NCBI GenBank assembly: GCA_003864495.1
Contig: ML133420.1
Coordinates: 1,985,238-2,049,237 of the forward strand
Reading direction: 5' to 3'
Origin: Nemopilema nomurai
Lineage: Eukaryota; Cnidaria; Scyphozoa; Rhizostomeae; Rhizostomatidae
Length of the DNA: 64,000 nucleotides
The position numbers and the translations under genes are program-made. Below, in pieces: positions 39,901 to 50,850 of the stretch. Positions within the stretch are counted from its first letter, which is position 1, and each line of letters starts with the position of its first letter. The notes under the pieces were generated by a model. That model searched no databases. It was not told the origin of the DNA and saw nothing but the letters and a program-made list of their open reading frames with translations.

Positions 39901-42900
39901 AAGATGTCCCAGTTGACAACCAACCTTGTCCCGGCAACAGCGCCATCGTTTTTACCCACCGGTTCCTTCAACTCAACCCCACACCAAATTCCCTTGGCAA
40001 AACCTGTTTCCCCAAGATACCGGAGTACTCCTTTACGTGTATCCCCGATCGACACGATATCTCCAACATTCAAGTCCTTAGGGATCTCAGTGCTATCAGG
40101 GGTTCTCACGGGGGTTGTCGTTCGCTCTGCGGCCTTGGTTCGTTCTATGGCAGGAGTGGATGAGACGCTCCCACGAGGCCGATAGTTCGGGTCCTTGACA
40201 TCAGCTATTTTCTGAAGCTTTTCGAGTTTGACAAACACGCCGTAATTTGGCTGGCACTGGAAATAACGCACACCCGCAACTGTTCCATCATTTTTGCCAA
40301 CTGGGGTGTCCAGAACAACTCCTGCCCAATCGCCTGTGAAAACAGAAATTGTGCTTTCTGTACAGTGTGGCCTTTCAAGATATGCTCTTCTAACTGAAAG
40401 ACTCTTCCTAGGCTAGAATTTTTTAGGCACAGGAATGGTCTTAAATTAAATACCTTCAAAAATTGGGGTTTTGGGGCGTAAACAATATTCCGACAGTGAA
40501 AAGGCATGATTTTGGGCTGTAATCATTTGAAACTGCCGTATCTGAAAACCTCAGTTATACATACAAACTTTTCATTCTTTTTAGCAAAATAAAAAATGGC
40601 ACGTTATCAATATCATCAAAAACTGCTCAAAATGATAGAGAAAGCTTTATTCGATGAATTTGACGAAAGTCGTTCCTCACGAAAAGCTTTCCTTGCCGAC
40701 CCGATGGACCTGATCCCGGTTAGATATTCCGATAACAATAAACCATAGACCATGATAGCAATGAGAAGCAATCAAAGCCTGATTCTATCTACCCTAACCC
40801 CCTCCACCACCGTCCCCCTTCCCGAGCCAAATTGCATTTTAAGCCATATTAACCATCACCCACCCTAAATAATCCGTTCACCAAGGATCATAGCAGTAGA
40901 CTCAAGTAGGCATCCAAACTGCGAAGGGAATCAAAAATTGCCTTCAGATCTCCCAGTCTTAGTTTCTCAGGTATAAAAAATGAAGACATGTTGGTGCATT
41001 TCCATCCCAAGTTACCACACGCATACTCCATCATCAGTACTGGGGGGGTGGGAGGGGCAGTTCAAAACAAAGAAGGCAATGACAACATCGTTCCCAAACA
41101 AATGAAACAAATGAAAAGCTTTTTTTTCCATAAACGCCAAATTAAAAAGTTATCCTTCTCCAGAATTCCTCCCCTACCCTTAAACCCAATATCTTTTACT
41201 GACATTATGAATTATTTTGTGCATATTCAATGGCATCACATGCTGCTTTAAGGCATTACTTTTCTATTTTTGCATTAGCATTAAGCTCTGAACTGGCGTA
41301 AAATTTTCAAATTCACACAATGTAACAACTGATGTGGAGAATCAAAAACAAATATTTTTAGGAAAATCAAAACACTATTAAATGTACAAAGATCTGGTGT
41401 TTCAAATACCTGCATGTCTTAAAAATTTATTCAAGGAATTTCAAGAATTTTAAAAAAATTGCTTGATTGTTTTGCCCTAACTTGCACCTTGTTTGCTTTG
41501 ATTTGTGCTAATCAATGGATCAATAAAGCATCCAATAGAAAATTTCATACATTGGCAAGACAAGAGATCAATCACAAATACTTTATGCCTCTGGGTATAA
41601 AATCGGGCATAATTTAATAATTTTTATTCATGTGTCATATTAGGGGCTTGGTGAAGGGCAACAAATAGCTTGAAAACAGACAACAAATTCTGTACCTGAA
41701 AGCAATTTCATTTCACAGTCAAATCTAACAATGTAGCAGGTTGTTTTATCTTGAAAGTAACAATGCCACATGTTGAAGCAAAACAAAAGATTTATCAACA
41801 ACCAAAGTACTTGTTTTCCTTTCTCTCTTCGCTACATTTGCATTGTTTTGCAAAGTCATTTGGCTTGCATGTGAAATAATATGCAAATGCCATTAATTAC
41901 TAGAACTCAAGGACCTTGTTGGACACACTTTGATTCCTGTTGAATGGCAGATCCTAATTTATCTCTATATAATATAAATTTATCATTTCTTTCAAAACTT
42001 CATAAAAGGAATACTCAGTGTCTAATATCTAATATGTTGCACTTACTTTTAACACCTAGCCTTGCTGCTTCACTAGTGAATGAATCAACAAGACTAAGAT
42101 CTGAATAATTATCATGCTTTCTAATGATTTTCGCACAACATGGCAACCAAAAAAAATTTTCTAAGCTTCCTAATACAATAAAAAATTCAATTTATTTTTT
42201 GGGATACTACTTTCAATCTTAGGTTAGAAATTAATTTGAAAACCTATATGAATAGTTTTAGAACATACTTTCCATTCTTGATTTCCATTTAGGCCTTCTT
42301 TTAAATTTAGATTTACTTGGGCAAGCAAGGCCATCATTTCACCTTGGAGTTTTGAAATTGACCTACATATCAATACAAAATCCTGCTTTTGTGTAAACAG
42401 AAAGAATAAATCTTTTTAGGTCCAAAGGAGATTATGACTGGACGCTGGTTATCTGTAAAATCATCAATTTCATGCACTGCCAATTTTAAATCTTCTTTCA
42501 TTTTGTTGTTGCATTCATTCTTGTTGAAGCCATGTTCATATACTTATTAAGCTGCTTGCTTGCAAATTTTCAGTTAAAATGAACAATGCTTGCATCAAAT
42601 TTTCAGTAGTTCAAAACCTCTCCTGGTCAAAGTCGACATCCAACAAGCACATAAAATTGTCTATCAAATAGCATTTAGGTTCTTGGAAACTTATTAGAAG
42701 GAGTGAAAAGATATGCATAGGAAACAGAATTATGATGCCTGCATTCTTTTCAAAATATTATCCTAAACAAACAACCATATAATATATTCAGCCATCATTT
42801 GCACCATTCTATTTCATTAGTCAAATTAAATTAACATATATCATACCAAAAAATTGATACAAAAATAAAATGAAACACATCATTTCAAAACATTTAATTA

Positions 42901-45900
42901 TGAACAATGAGCTTGAGTGAAGATGTTAAACGAAGCAACAAAACTAGGACTTACCTTTTGCAAATCTTGTTTCTCCAACAAATTGAATAACCCCTTTCTT
43001 TTCTGTTCCTGTGATATTTACTCGGTCTCCAATTTTCAAATTCTCAGGTTCACTTGATACGCCCCTTGGCTTTACAACTGAAGTTGCAGCCCTCTTGATC
43101 TGTGACAAAGAGCCTTCTCGCTTTACTGCTCCTGGTGTCTGTGTGGGTGTCGGTCTGGATGGGGTTTTCATACTTTCTCTTTTGATTTGCGGTATTGAAG
43201 ACTCCCTTTTCATCTGGGGAGTGGATGACTCGCGTGTGATTTTTGGAATCGAAGTTTCCCGCTTCATGTTTGGAATGGAAGATTCCCTTTTCATTACGGG
43301 TAGGTGTGATTTGGTGAAGGAGTTCTCCCTCGACATTGCACCAGGAGTCGACATGCCAGATGATCTGCCGTTAACAGCATCGTTGGAAGCCGCAGATTGC
43401 CCCCTCGGCACAACTTTCGATGACTTAGATTTTGATGGAGTTGGTAGGCCACTCATTGCATTCAACGACCCTTTAGCAGAAAAAGCCCTAGGGAAACCAA
43501 ATACTACATAACAACACAAGAAGAATTTAAGAGTATTTCGTTTACTCCATACGTGTTTGCAGTCTAATAGATTCTATTTATTCGAGACAAAAAGTAGGAT
43601 ACATCCATAATCAAATGATTTGATCCAACAAGCGACCTCCAACAACCTTCGATGAATGTAGCTTAAGTACTCCCAGTTTACCAACAGTTGTTGTTCTAAC
43701 GTACCTTAAAAGACAATACGAGATATGCCAATTAAAGCCACAAAAATGTTGCTAAACAATAGATCTGCTTGACTTCAGTGTCCGTTCATTTCTTCCATAT
43801 CAATTTGTTTTCAAACAAATCAGAATATCAAGGGCACAATACGTTGTCGGCTTTAGGCCGCCTTACCTGACCTGACAACGAGGCCACTGCATGACGTAAT
43901 CTTCCTATCAAGTAGCCTCTATATTTTTACAATAATGACTGTTTATGAAGTCAGGAAAGATTATTGAGAGTAAATAACAGCATCATTTTGCCTAAATTTC
44001 ACCACATTACCCCTATCACCCTTAGTAAATTATTTACCTACAAAACAATTCTACTTTTCAAAGGAAAATCTAAAAAATGTACAGAATCGATTCACAGCAT
44101 AGAGGATAGGAATGAGAGGATGAGCGTTTCTAGAGATTTTGTGTAAAAAACAACTCATTTAGAGGAAAGTTTGTTGATTTAGAGTTAACTTATAAAAACG
44201 GGTGGACATAAACAACATCTCTGTGCACGACAAAGACCCAGCATAAACGTTCAAAGTGCTTCCGGTGCCGTGGTTAATACTTTGGCTGCGGATGGAAACC
44301 AATACTTGAAAGATAGAAGCGGTCGGCCAAAATGACTGTGTTGGGTTTGTCCAAGAGAGGAGAAGACAAATGCGAAACTGCAACTATTGTTTAGTAGGCC
44401 CAGTTTCTGCTGTTCTTAGGGTGGGCAATTCAGTCCGGCCCACCCCTAAATATTGCCAGGGCTTTAATTGGGGGGAGGGGTTATCTAAGCTCTTATCGGG
44501 AGTCAGCTGCTTAGAAATTATATCATCAAGAATTCAAATTATATCATTAAGAGCACACACAAAAAACTAAGGCAATAGCCAGTACATAGAGTCATAAAAC
44601 AGGAACTTTGCTTTTTATACCAAGCCCCGTGAAAGTGGCGACCATGCAATGATGGGCTTCCAGGAAAGTCTTGATACGCAATATCATTGGCTGTATATAT
44701 GATTTCAAATATTGTGAGAAAAATTTCAGCGCTCAAAATGAATAAGAAAATTCATTGCATTACTGCAGGTACCATGCGTTCAATTAGATCTATCCATCAA
44801 GATAAAAAAAAACCTGTGCTACAAGAAAATAGCTTTATCGTGGAATTGCGATCAGGAAAAAAATTCATCTTATGCGGAACAGCCAAGATTCAACCAAACG
44901 GCTATCAAAAAATTGCCACGGATGGAAATTAGAAACATGCGGTATGCGTTCTTCCTTCTATTCGAAACTTCTCCTGTCCTCATGTTCCCTTCAACCATGT
45001 TCGAAGATAAAAACGAACCGCCTCGGAGGATAAGGTCGAATAGGATCTCTCTGTTGTTCTGGCATCCTTTAACCAACCTAATACCGGTGTCTGAGGTATT
45101 AGCATTGGTCGCAATAGAATGCAGAACGCCATGCGCTTTCTTACCCCCTGACAACTAACAATAATTGCTCTCTCAAGCTAATATAGTCATTCCTTTAGAC
45201 TTGCACGTCTATAGCAGGCCTTTTACTCTATAAATAAAGTATTAAATACTAGGTATTTAATGTTTCTTGTCAATAATAATTTTTTATTCCATGCCTACAA
45301 AAAATAATGAGCAAAATATGGCAAGATGCAGCGAAATGAGCAATTCTTAAAAACTCTTCCACCATATCCCTTCGCCGCGGTCCATATGGAAATTAAAGAT
45401 TTCAGCAGTGGAAATGTCTACTTCCTCCCATGTAATCGTAACTTATAAAGACTTAGACCCGTACAACTTCAATTGACAAAACATATACATAACACACTAA
45501 AAAAAATTATCTAGAGAGCACAAAAATAAACATTGAGGCTGAAGGAGAATGTTGCTCAAGATGTGTTCCATGTTGTCCTAAAAAGCAAGCCTTCTTCCAT
45601 ACTTGCAAGAAGCTGTTTTTTTGTTTTCTTCAATTTATTTTTAGTCAGAACCACTGTGACGTTTAAACCTGTTAGTTATAATCTCCTAGATTCCTATGAA
45701 ACGTGGTCCGAGTTTTCCACGCCCACCACAAAGACACGTACATGCTGATAACAAAACCTGCTCGAAAATATATTAAACGATTCGTTCATAATTACAGACA
45801 GAAATTTTTTACCTTGGTACGGAAAATGGAAAAATTAATCAGAAAATCGATGAAATCCTGTTCAAGAAGATGGTTAGAAGATTAAAGGAAATACGTACCT

Positions 45901-46054
45901 ATAACTGCTATACTGGGGTAGAGACCTGATTGATGAATTACTCTGAACACTGCAATCGCTCGAATCGGAACAGACACTCCATCTCCTACTTCGCTCCTTT
46001 ATCTCGCCTTTCTTCTCTTGTAAATAACGACGGATATCGTCCGTTCTCAGGAGC
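24913..46054 (-). CDS. CLIP1: CAP-Gly domain linker protein, CLIP-170 family (CLIP1/CLIP2 pro-orthologue)
   Basis: CLIP-170 tracks growing microtubule plus ends. Thirty exons with fully consistent phases: 45899-46054, 42955-43487, 39925-40333, 39359-39590, 38877-38963, 37951-38049, 37576-37617, 36734-36837, 36413-36461, 35922-36029, 35000-35281, 34631-34688, 34341-34424, 33332-33399, 32406-32494, 32109-32190, 31903-31986, 31451-31519, 30941-31084, 30261-30494, 29858-29986, 29386-29492, 28984-29116, 28596-28669, 28216-28333, 27770-27860, 27291-27361, 26283-26359, 25598-25776, 24913-24962. The first likely Met is at 43456 (1,284 residues). CAP-Gly 1 ([29 protein letters not shown]) and CAP-Gly 2 ([42 protein letters not shown]) are each split by an intron. 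A long coiled coil follows, with [11 protein letters not shown] as in human CLIP. Two C-terminal zinc knuckles end it: [15 protein letters not shown] and [14 protein letters not shown]. The protein ends DDEEVRF. Confidence 0.93.
27369..27526. repeat. 13-14 bp minisatellite abutting a CLIP 3' splice site
   Basis: About twelve copies of GAAATGTG(G/A)AAAC(T/G)A. On the CLIP transcript it reads as a T-rich series (GTTTTCACATTTC) that runs straight into the acceptor of the exon at 27291-27361. Confidence 0.85.
32571..32960. repeat. 17-bp minisatellite, about 23 copies, in a CLIP intron
   Basis: The unit is AAAGAGAGGGGACAAGC, nearly identical throughout, with a few 16-bp copies. Stop codons are absent in most frames, so long open frames appear on both strands; these are artefacts of the repeat. 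On the CLIP transcript the unit reads CTTGTCCCCTCTCTTT. The array ends 77 bases upstream of the exon at 32406-32494. Confidence 0.95.
36927..36986. repeat. Three 21-bp tandem copies in a CLIP intron
   Basis: GGACAAAATCGAGTGCAAAA is repeated three times, almost exactly, about 90 bases upstream of the exon at 36734-36837 on the transcribed strand. Confidence 0.85.
39456..39515 (-). repeat. 15-bp coding repeat (SSPAV x4) in CLIP
   Basis: Four in-frame copies of a 15-bp unit encode [20 protein letters not shown] just after CAP-Gly 2. The unit length is a multiple of three and keeps the frame, so copy-number changes would only lengthen the Ser/Pro linker. Confidence 0.9.
43187..43294 (-). repeat. 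27-bp coding repeat giving tandem SxIP motifs in CLIP
   Basis: Four 9-residue units in the N-terminal linker read [27 protein letters not shown] and MKRESSIPQ. Three of them contain S/T-x-I-P, each preceded by basic residues, as in known EB1-binding motifs. The array lies about 55 residues after the first Met and about 50 residues before CAP-Gly 1. Confidence 0.85.
45899..46054 (-). other. Upstream CLIP exon in frame with the CAP-Gly exon
   Basis: This exon is bounded by an acceptor (GTATCAG at 46055) and the donor AG/GTACGT. It reads [18 protein letters not shown], continues through [17 protein letters not shown], then Ser-rich, and ends LPQYSSYR in phase with the 43487 exon. It has no ATG in that frame, and an in-frame TAA lies a little above the acceptor, so either a further 5' exon supplies the start or this exon is untranslated and the ATG at 43456 is used. 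Confidence 0.5.
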
Positions 46055-46739
46055 CTGATACGAGAAATAAAAACACAGCGTGAATTAGTTTAATAATGAA
46101 ATCACATGTGATTTGATGGTATACTGCTATATGTAAATGACCCGATTGTTGTCATGGCCTATTTACCTCTGCTTGTTGGACATACTAGTCGGCTACGAGT
46201 CATGATACTCGGCCAGTTATTAAAGAATCCTGGTTGGCAGGCTACGAGTGCTGTCTTGGATATTGCAGTTATGACAGAGGCGAAACCGAATCGATTTCTT
46301 GATTATGTGAATGACTCCATCAGTTTTAGCGTCCGGTCGATTATTCACAAGACAATGTGCAGCCTTTGTTGTGAAAGACAATACTCGAGTCCTGAAAACC
46401 GAACGCTGTCTATGAGGGTATTCTACTGCGTCTTCGAGCAAGGCCGGATTAATGATGGGTCTTTACCAACATAGAGATTAACCATTATCTGCTCTTTAGG
46501 ACAGAATGGACGAGACAGGCTATGGAGTGACGGGGGTTCTCTGACCAACGATGTACACAAATGTTGCTCTACATCATGTTGAATGTCTGATTATTTACAA
46601 TTCTTTTTGCTCAATAAATGATGGAACAGAAGGGGGGCAAGCTTAGGGGCCACGATGCACTCTTGATTTAAGAGTCTTTTTAGCGCCCAGGCCTCAAAAC
46701 GAGGAGCCGACGCAAGCACTCAGTCTCTAAGTGTCCGTC

Positions 46740-46880
46740 TACCGTAAATCCTCGAATAAAGACACTTCAAATACCGTAAATCCCCCCCCCTCGAAAAAGC
46801 CCTCCCCCTCGAATAAACCCCCATCCACAAATATCAAAAATAAATAAGCCCCCAGGGGGCTAATTCGAGGATTTACGGTA
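46740..46880. mobile_element. Short MITE with 17-18 bp terminal inverted repeats
   Basis: The left end TACCGTAAATCCTCGAA is the exact reverse complement of the right end TTCGAGGATTTACGGTA. A second copy of the left end (TACCGTAAATC) begins at 46772, so a 109-bp core may have inserted into or captured its own end. The interior is C-rich (CTCGAATAAACCCCC) and pairs in part with AGGGGGCTAATTCGAG. No coding capacity. Confidence 0.85.
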
Positions 46881-48281
46881 TGTGTTTCCCATTAAAAATT
46901 TTGAGTGAGCCTTGAATTTATGACGTATCATTTGTATCTTCACTGGAAGGCTTTGAGCCTACTTCGTGAGATTCATATTTCAGTTTTTACTTCACTAGTT
47001 TTATCGACGGCCCTTATTTTGCCAGGAATAAGTGCTGAGAAAGAACGAATAAAAAGGCAAATTGTAGGAGCTGGTCCCTCCAATAAATGACCTCTCCAGC
47101 CCAGCCACAATTTGCTTCTTCAGATAAATGCTTTTTCCGCAACCTATAGATCAATCTTACACACAATTTGGATGCTTCAATTTTTACTACGGGGCAAATT
47201 TTGCTACCCTTATAAATTAATCACACCTGTCTGCAAATATCGCAGCTTTTAGTGCTTAACTCAACATCAAGCTTTCATAGTGAAGTAGAAAACTTATATT
47301 TTGGGTAACTGTAGCAAACATCAGCTTTTTACTCATCATTTTCACTAGTTTCCCCCTTTTCTGTTCGTCTACAATATTGCTGCATTCTGTTACCTCTTGA
47401 TCTTCGGATTCAAGATGCTCTTAGGTTCCCAAAGAATTTAAAACTCTGCTCTAGCACTCTGTCCTGTCACTTAAATAGCTTGTAACTTGATTTGCTTGCT
47501 TTTCTGAAGCCTCATACCAAGATTAGAGTAGAATTTGCCTTTGGTGGGTATGAAAATTTACTTATTATTGTGGTGGCCTATCTGACACACTGCAATGTCA
47601 AGTTTAAAGTGCAGGTACTGTGATCATTGATTGTACGTTCTTATTCTTTTCTTTCCTATAAAGTTTTTCCTTACAATATTTTCTTACAATAACAATAACA
47701 AGAATATTCATTCAATGAAGCCTCTCTTTCGTAGGGCCTCTTTATGGGCCTACATATTCATGTTCTGCCTCGTCTTGATCAATCCTCATCTCAAAAGGCC
47801 CCAGTTAGTGGTTAAGTTTTCAATAGGCAGCCTTTTCATTAGATTCCCCTCTAAAACAAGCCTATGGGCTGAATCCATAACATGCCTTAGTCTGAATTAC
47901 AAATAGGTAAAACATTCAGTAAAATCTTTGACAATTTCCAACTGATGAAAGCTGCCAAATAGTATGCACTGAACCCCATGACGAACTTTGTCCCATCACT
48001 GTTAAGCCGGGTCGGAAAACGTTTTCGTTGAAGCAGAAAGCCACATAATCCATAACTACGTTGTGATAACTATTGACAACTACGTGCTATATCAAAGTCA
48101 CGTGCTCGCGTTGAGGACTGGCGTATACCTAGGCATTTTTCCTTTTGCACCACGTGACCACTAACATCCGATCCCTTTGATTCTAGGAATTAAAAGAAAA
48201 AAATTCGATTATCTTATAACATGAACAGGATGACGAGCAAAGCTCAAAATATCACTATGATAAAGCTTTCCAGTTGCTGTC

Positions 48282-48350
48282 AGCTACAATCAATCAATCA
48301 ATCAATCAGTCAGTCAATAAATCAATCAATCAATCGGTTAATCAATCATA
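48282..48350. repeat. (CAAT)n microsatellite
   Basis: An imperfect CAAT/CAGT tetranucleotide run. The SINQSIN-type open frame across it is an artefact. Confidence 0.9.
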
Positions 48351-48816
48351 ATTGGCATTTCTTCATTGTAAGGAACGCAAGGCGTGAATCGATACTTTCC
48401 ATCGCGCCCCCCGTGTCTACTAATTACCCTCATCTATATTAAAATTTTGACTTGACAATGTTTACTTTGAAAACATTTGTCATTTAAAATAAAAGTTTCA
48501 AGACGACGAAACCTTTTGCTTCTTAGAATACCTTTGGTTATAGACTGGTAAGCCCTGGTTTTTGAAATCTGTATTTAGCAATCTACATCACTAAATTTGT
48601 GTACATCACTTGCTAAGTTTCTTCAATTCAATTTATCAAAGTTTTGCCATTGTTTTTGTTAAAGCATCCCAAATATTGAAGGAAGGGACTTTTACACCGA
48701 GTTCCCGAAATATTTTTGGAAGAGGTCTGCATATAACAATAAAATGTTCACATCTTCATCAAATTTTATTTCTGTCATAAAACTTGGACGTCGCTGGAGT
48801 ACTTAGAAAGTCTATT

Positions 48817-49080
48817 TCAATTACTTAGCACTTGAAGAAATATAACAATCGGGGAGATAATTGCAAGACTATGGTTTCCGTTGTGCAAATTTTTATTCTT
48901 CTTCTGACTCTTTAAAAACAGCAATTTTCTATCAAATTCTTTCACAGAGCAAGACCGGCAAAACATTCTGTTATCAAGGAAGATGACGTAATGTCTATAG
49001 TTCAATATGACACCTATTTGACGTTCAGCTCGTGTTGGACGTTTGGGGAATTTGTACCTGTTACACCAGTCAAGACACAT
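48817..49080 (-). pseudogene. Decayed coding fragment with a degenerate zinc-finger-like stretch
   Basis: An 87-codon open frame contains CNRYKFPKRPTRAERQIGV, then FCRSCSVKEFDRKLLFLKSQ. The spacing FCxxCxxx...LKS recalls BED/CGBP1-like fingers of hAT-derived proteins, but the histidine pair is missing. No ATG-led gene model or splice partners were found. Probably a transposon relic; could be chance. Confidence 0.25.
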
Positions 49081-50419
49081 TTGGGAAAATTTAGTTAGTC
49101 ACCCGCTCAAGTGACAGAAATCAATATTTGCAACTTTTTTCATCTCCACCTGGTAGGTTTGTGCCATGACTAATTTTAGGTATGAAAGTAGGTTTGCTGA
49201 TATGATGAAGTCACATTATTCATTATTAACTTGATACACCTGAAAGGATAGTTCAGCAATCGAAATAAAGAAATAACTATACTTTTGAGTTCTTTGAAAT
49301 ATCATCTGGGTACTCTGCCGAGAGCACGACCTTGGCTATATCATTTTGGCAACAACGAAAAACCTACGTAACTACATTGGACTCGAGTTCCCGTATGTAA
49401 ATATGCCCGTTGCCCTCTCTTGAGTTCCGTTTTTGGTATAAAGTTGACAGGGTAATTTCCCTTTCAAATCCTTACTAATGCTGCAGAAATCCACACGGCT
49501 TTTAATAAAAATGCTAAAAAAACATGTAGGGTATGCCATCTAAAACCGACTGGTTTTCCCTTTTATTGTGATTCCAATTATTAATGTATAAACAAGGATG
49601 ATAATTCTCTTGTCTTTTGAATTTACAAAAATTTATCCTAAAGAATGTTTTCGCGTGTGAAAATTGCGATGTTGGAAAACATCCAAAGTCTTGTTGTTAT
49701 TTCGATATTCTTTGATTAGAAACTTGGGTACCCAAGCCAAAACAGCAGCATTATATATATTTTGGAGAAATACAGTAATGGTATATTCGTGAATCTTTAC
49801 CGGTGTTGATATCAAGGAGAAACAGTTACTTTAACTTTCAGAAAAAAGTAAACAATCATTGAGAATGCAACAAAGCAGTTTACAGTCATCGATCCTTACC
49901 GAAATCCGCTGTATCTTGAAGAACAAATTTGCACAGATAGAGTTGCTTCAAGTATCAATGGAAGTAAATATAACGGACCATTTCATCACACCACTCACGA
50001 CTATATGAGGAATAAAGCCGAATGTTGTTTTGGTTCGACAGCAGCTCTAAGTCTTTGCGTCTGTTCAAACACGCCAATAAACCATAAAGGATATTTGTGG
50101 TATCCGCTTCCAAAGAGGTAGCTAGAAGGGGGGCTTTCCAAGTGTGTCAATTGTCTTCCTTGGAACGAAACATGAATCACACTTTCAGAAATGAAATACC
50201 TGAAAATTACCACGAATGGCATTAATTGCCATCATAAAAGGGGATTTCGCGAATCAAGTCGCAAGCCTTTATGCCAAGACCTGTTGAGAATAGTCATCAT
50301 CTTACACGGCATCCGTCATATTGCATGACATCCTCAATGAATGGGTCAATTTCCAAACACATTACGTAGTGTTTCATTTGTTATGCACAGGTTCCTCTCG
50401 CTGCTGTCGCGGTCGTTTA

Positions 50420-50850
50420 AGTGGACGTTTAGCAAGGAAATTGAAAGCAAATTCTTTCAGTCCAAGGGCAGCCTTGTTCTTTTGTAGCATGATTTAACCA
50501 TTCTTTTCTAAGAATTCTAAAGCCATGTCCAAGCTATCTTCCTTATTTCTGGAGCATGCAGTAAAATGTTCAAACCTTAGTTCCTGGTAATAATGTAGAT
50601 TCCACTTGAGATGTGCCGGGACAGGTTTTTGGGTTATACAGCTTTTCATTTTTAGGAAATGTTTGTATGCCACGCCCCCTTCCCATCAACCCACTGTGCC
50701 CCATTAGCAGTACGAGCCATAATGTTTTTAATCTCACTAATGGTATTATTAGGATCAGATGAAGCAATTTCCATGTACAAAGTTCTTGAATTTTCACATA
50801 GTTTGAAACCTACCAGCTACATTTCTTATAAATCTTTTTGTGGCAGCTGA
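50420..50850 (-). pseudogene. Decayed protein-coding fragment of unknown family
   Basis: One minus-strand frame reads GFKLCENSRTLYMEIASSDP, then NNTISEIKNIMARTANGAQW, and stops. An adjacent frame continues with KPVPAHLKWNLHYYQELRFE, NKEDSLDMALEFLEKNG, a stop, then KAALGLKEFAFNFLAKRPLK. Protein-like composition split over frames with stops suggests a broken mobile-element or host gene. I do not recognise the family. Confidence 0.35.

Noticed and set aside
40988..41251. 87-codon plus-strand open frame
   Set aside because: Inside the 2.6-kb CLIP intron that splits CAP-Gly 1; no resemblance to known proteins.
44159..45158. Several 60-94 codon open frames on both strands
   Set aside because: They lie in a CLIP intron, have no family resemblance, and lack paired splice sites in a consistent phase.
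46154..46474. 106-codon plus-strand frame and a 73-codon minus-strand frame
   Set aside because: No recognisable domain. A possible donor on the minus strand (CAGAG/GTAAAT) does not match the phase needed to join the CLIP exon at 46054.
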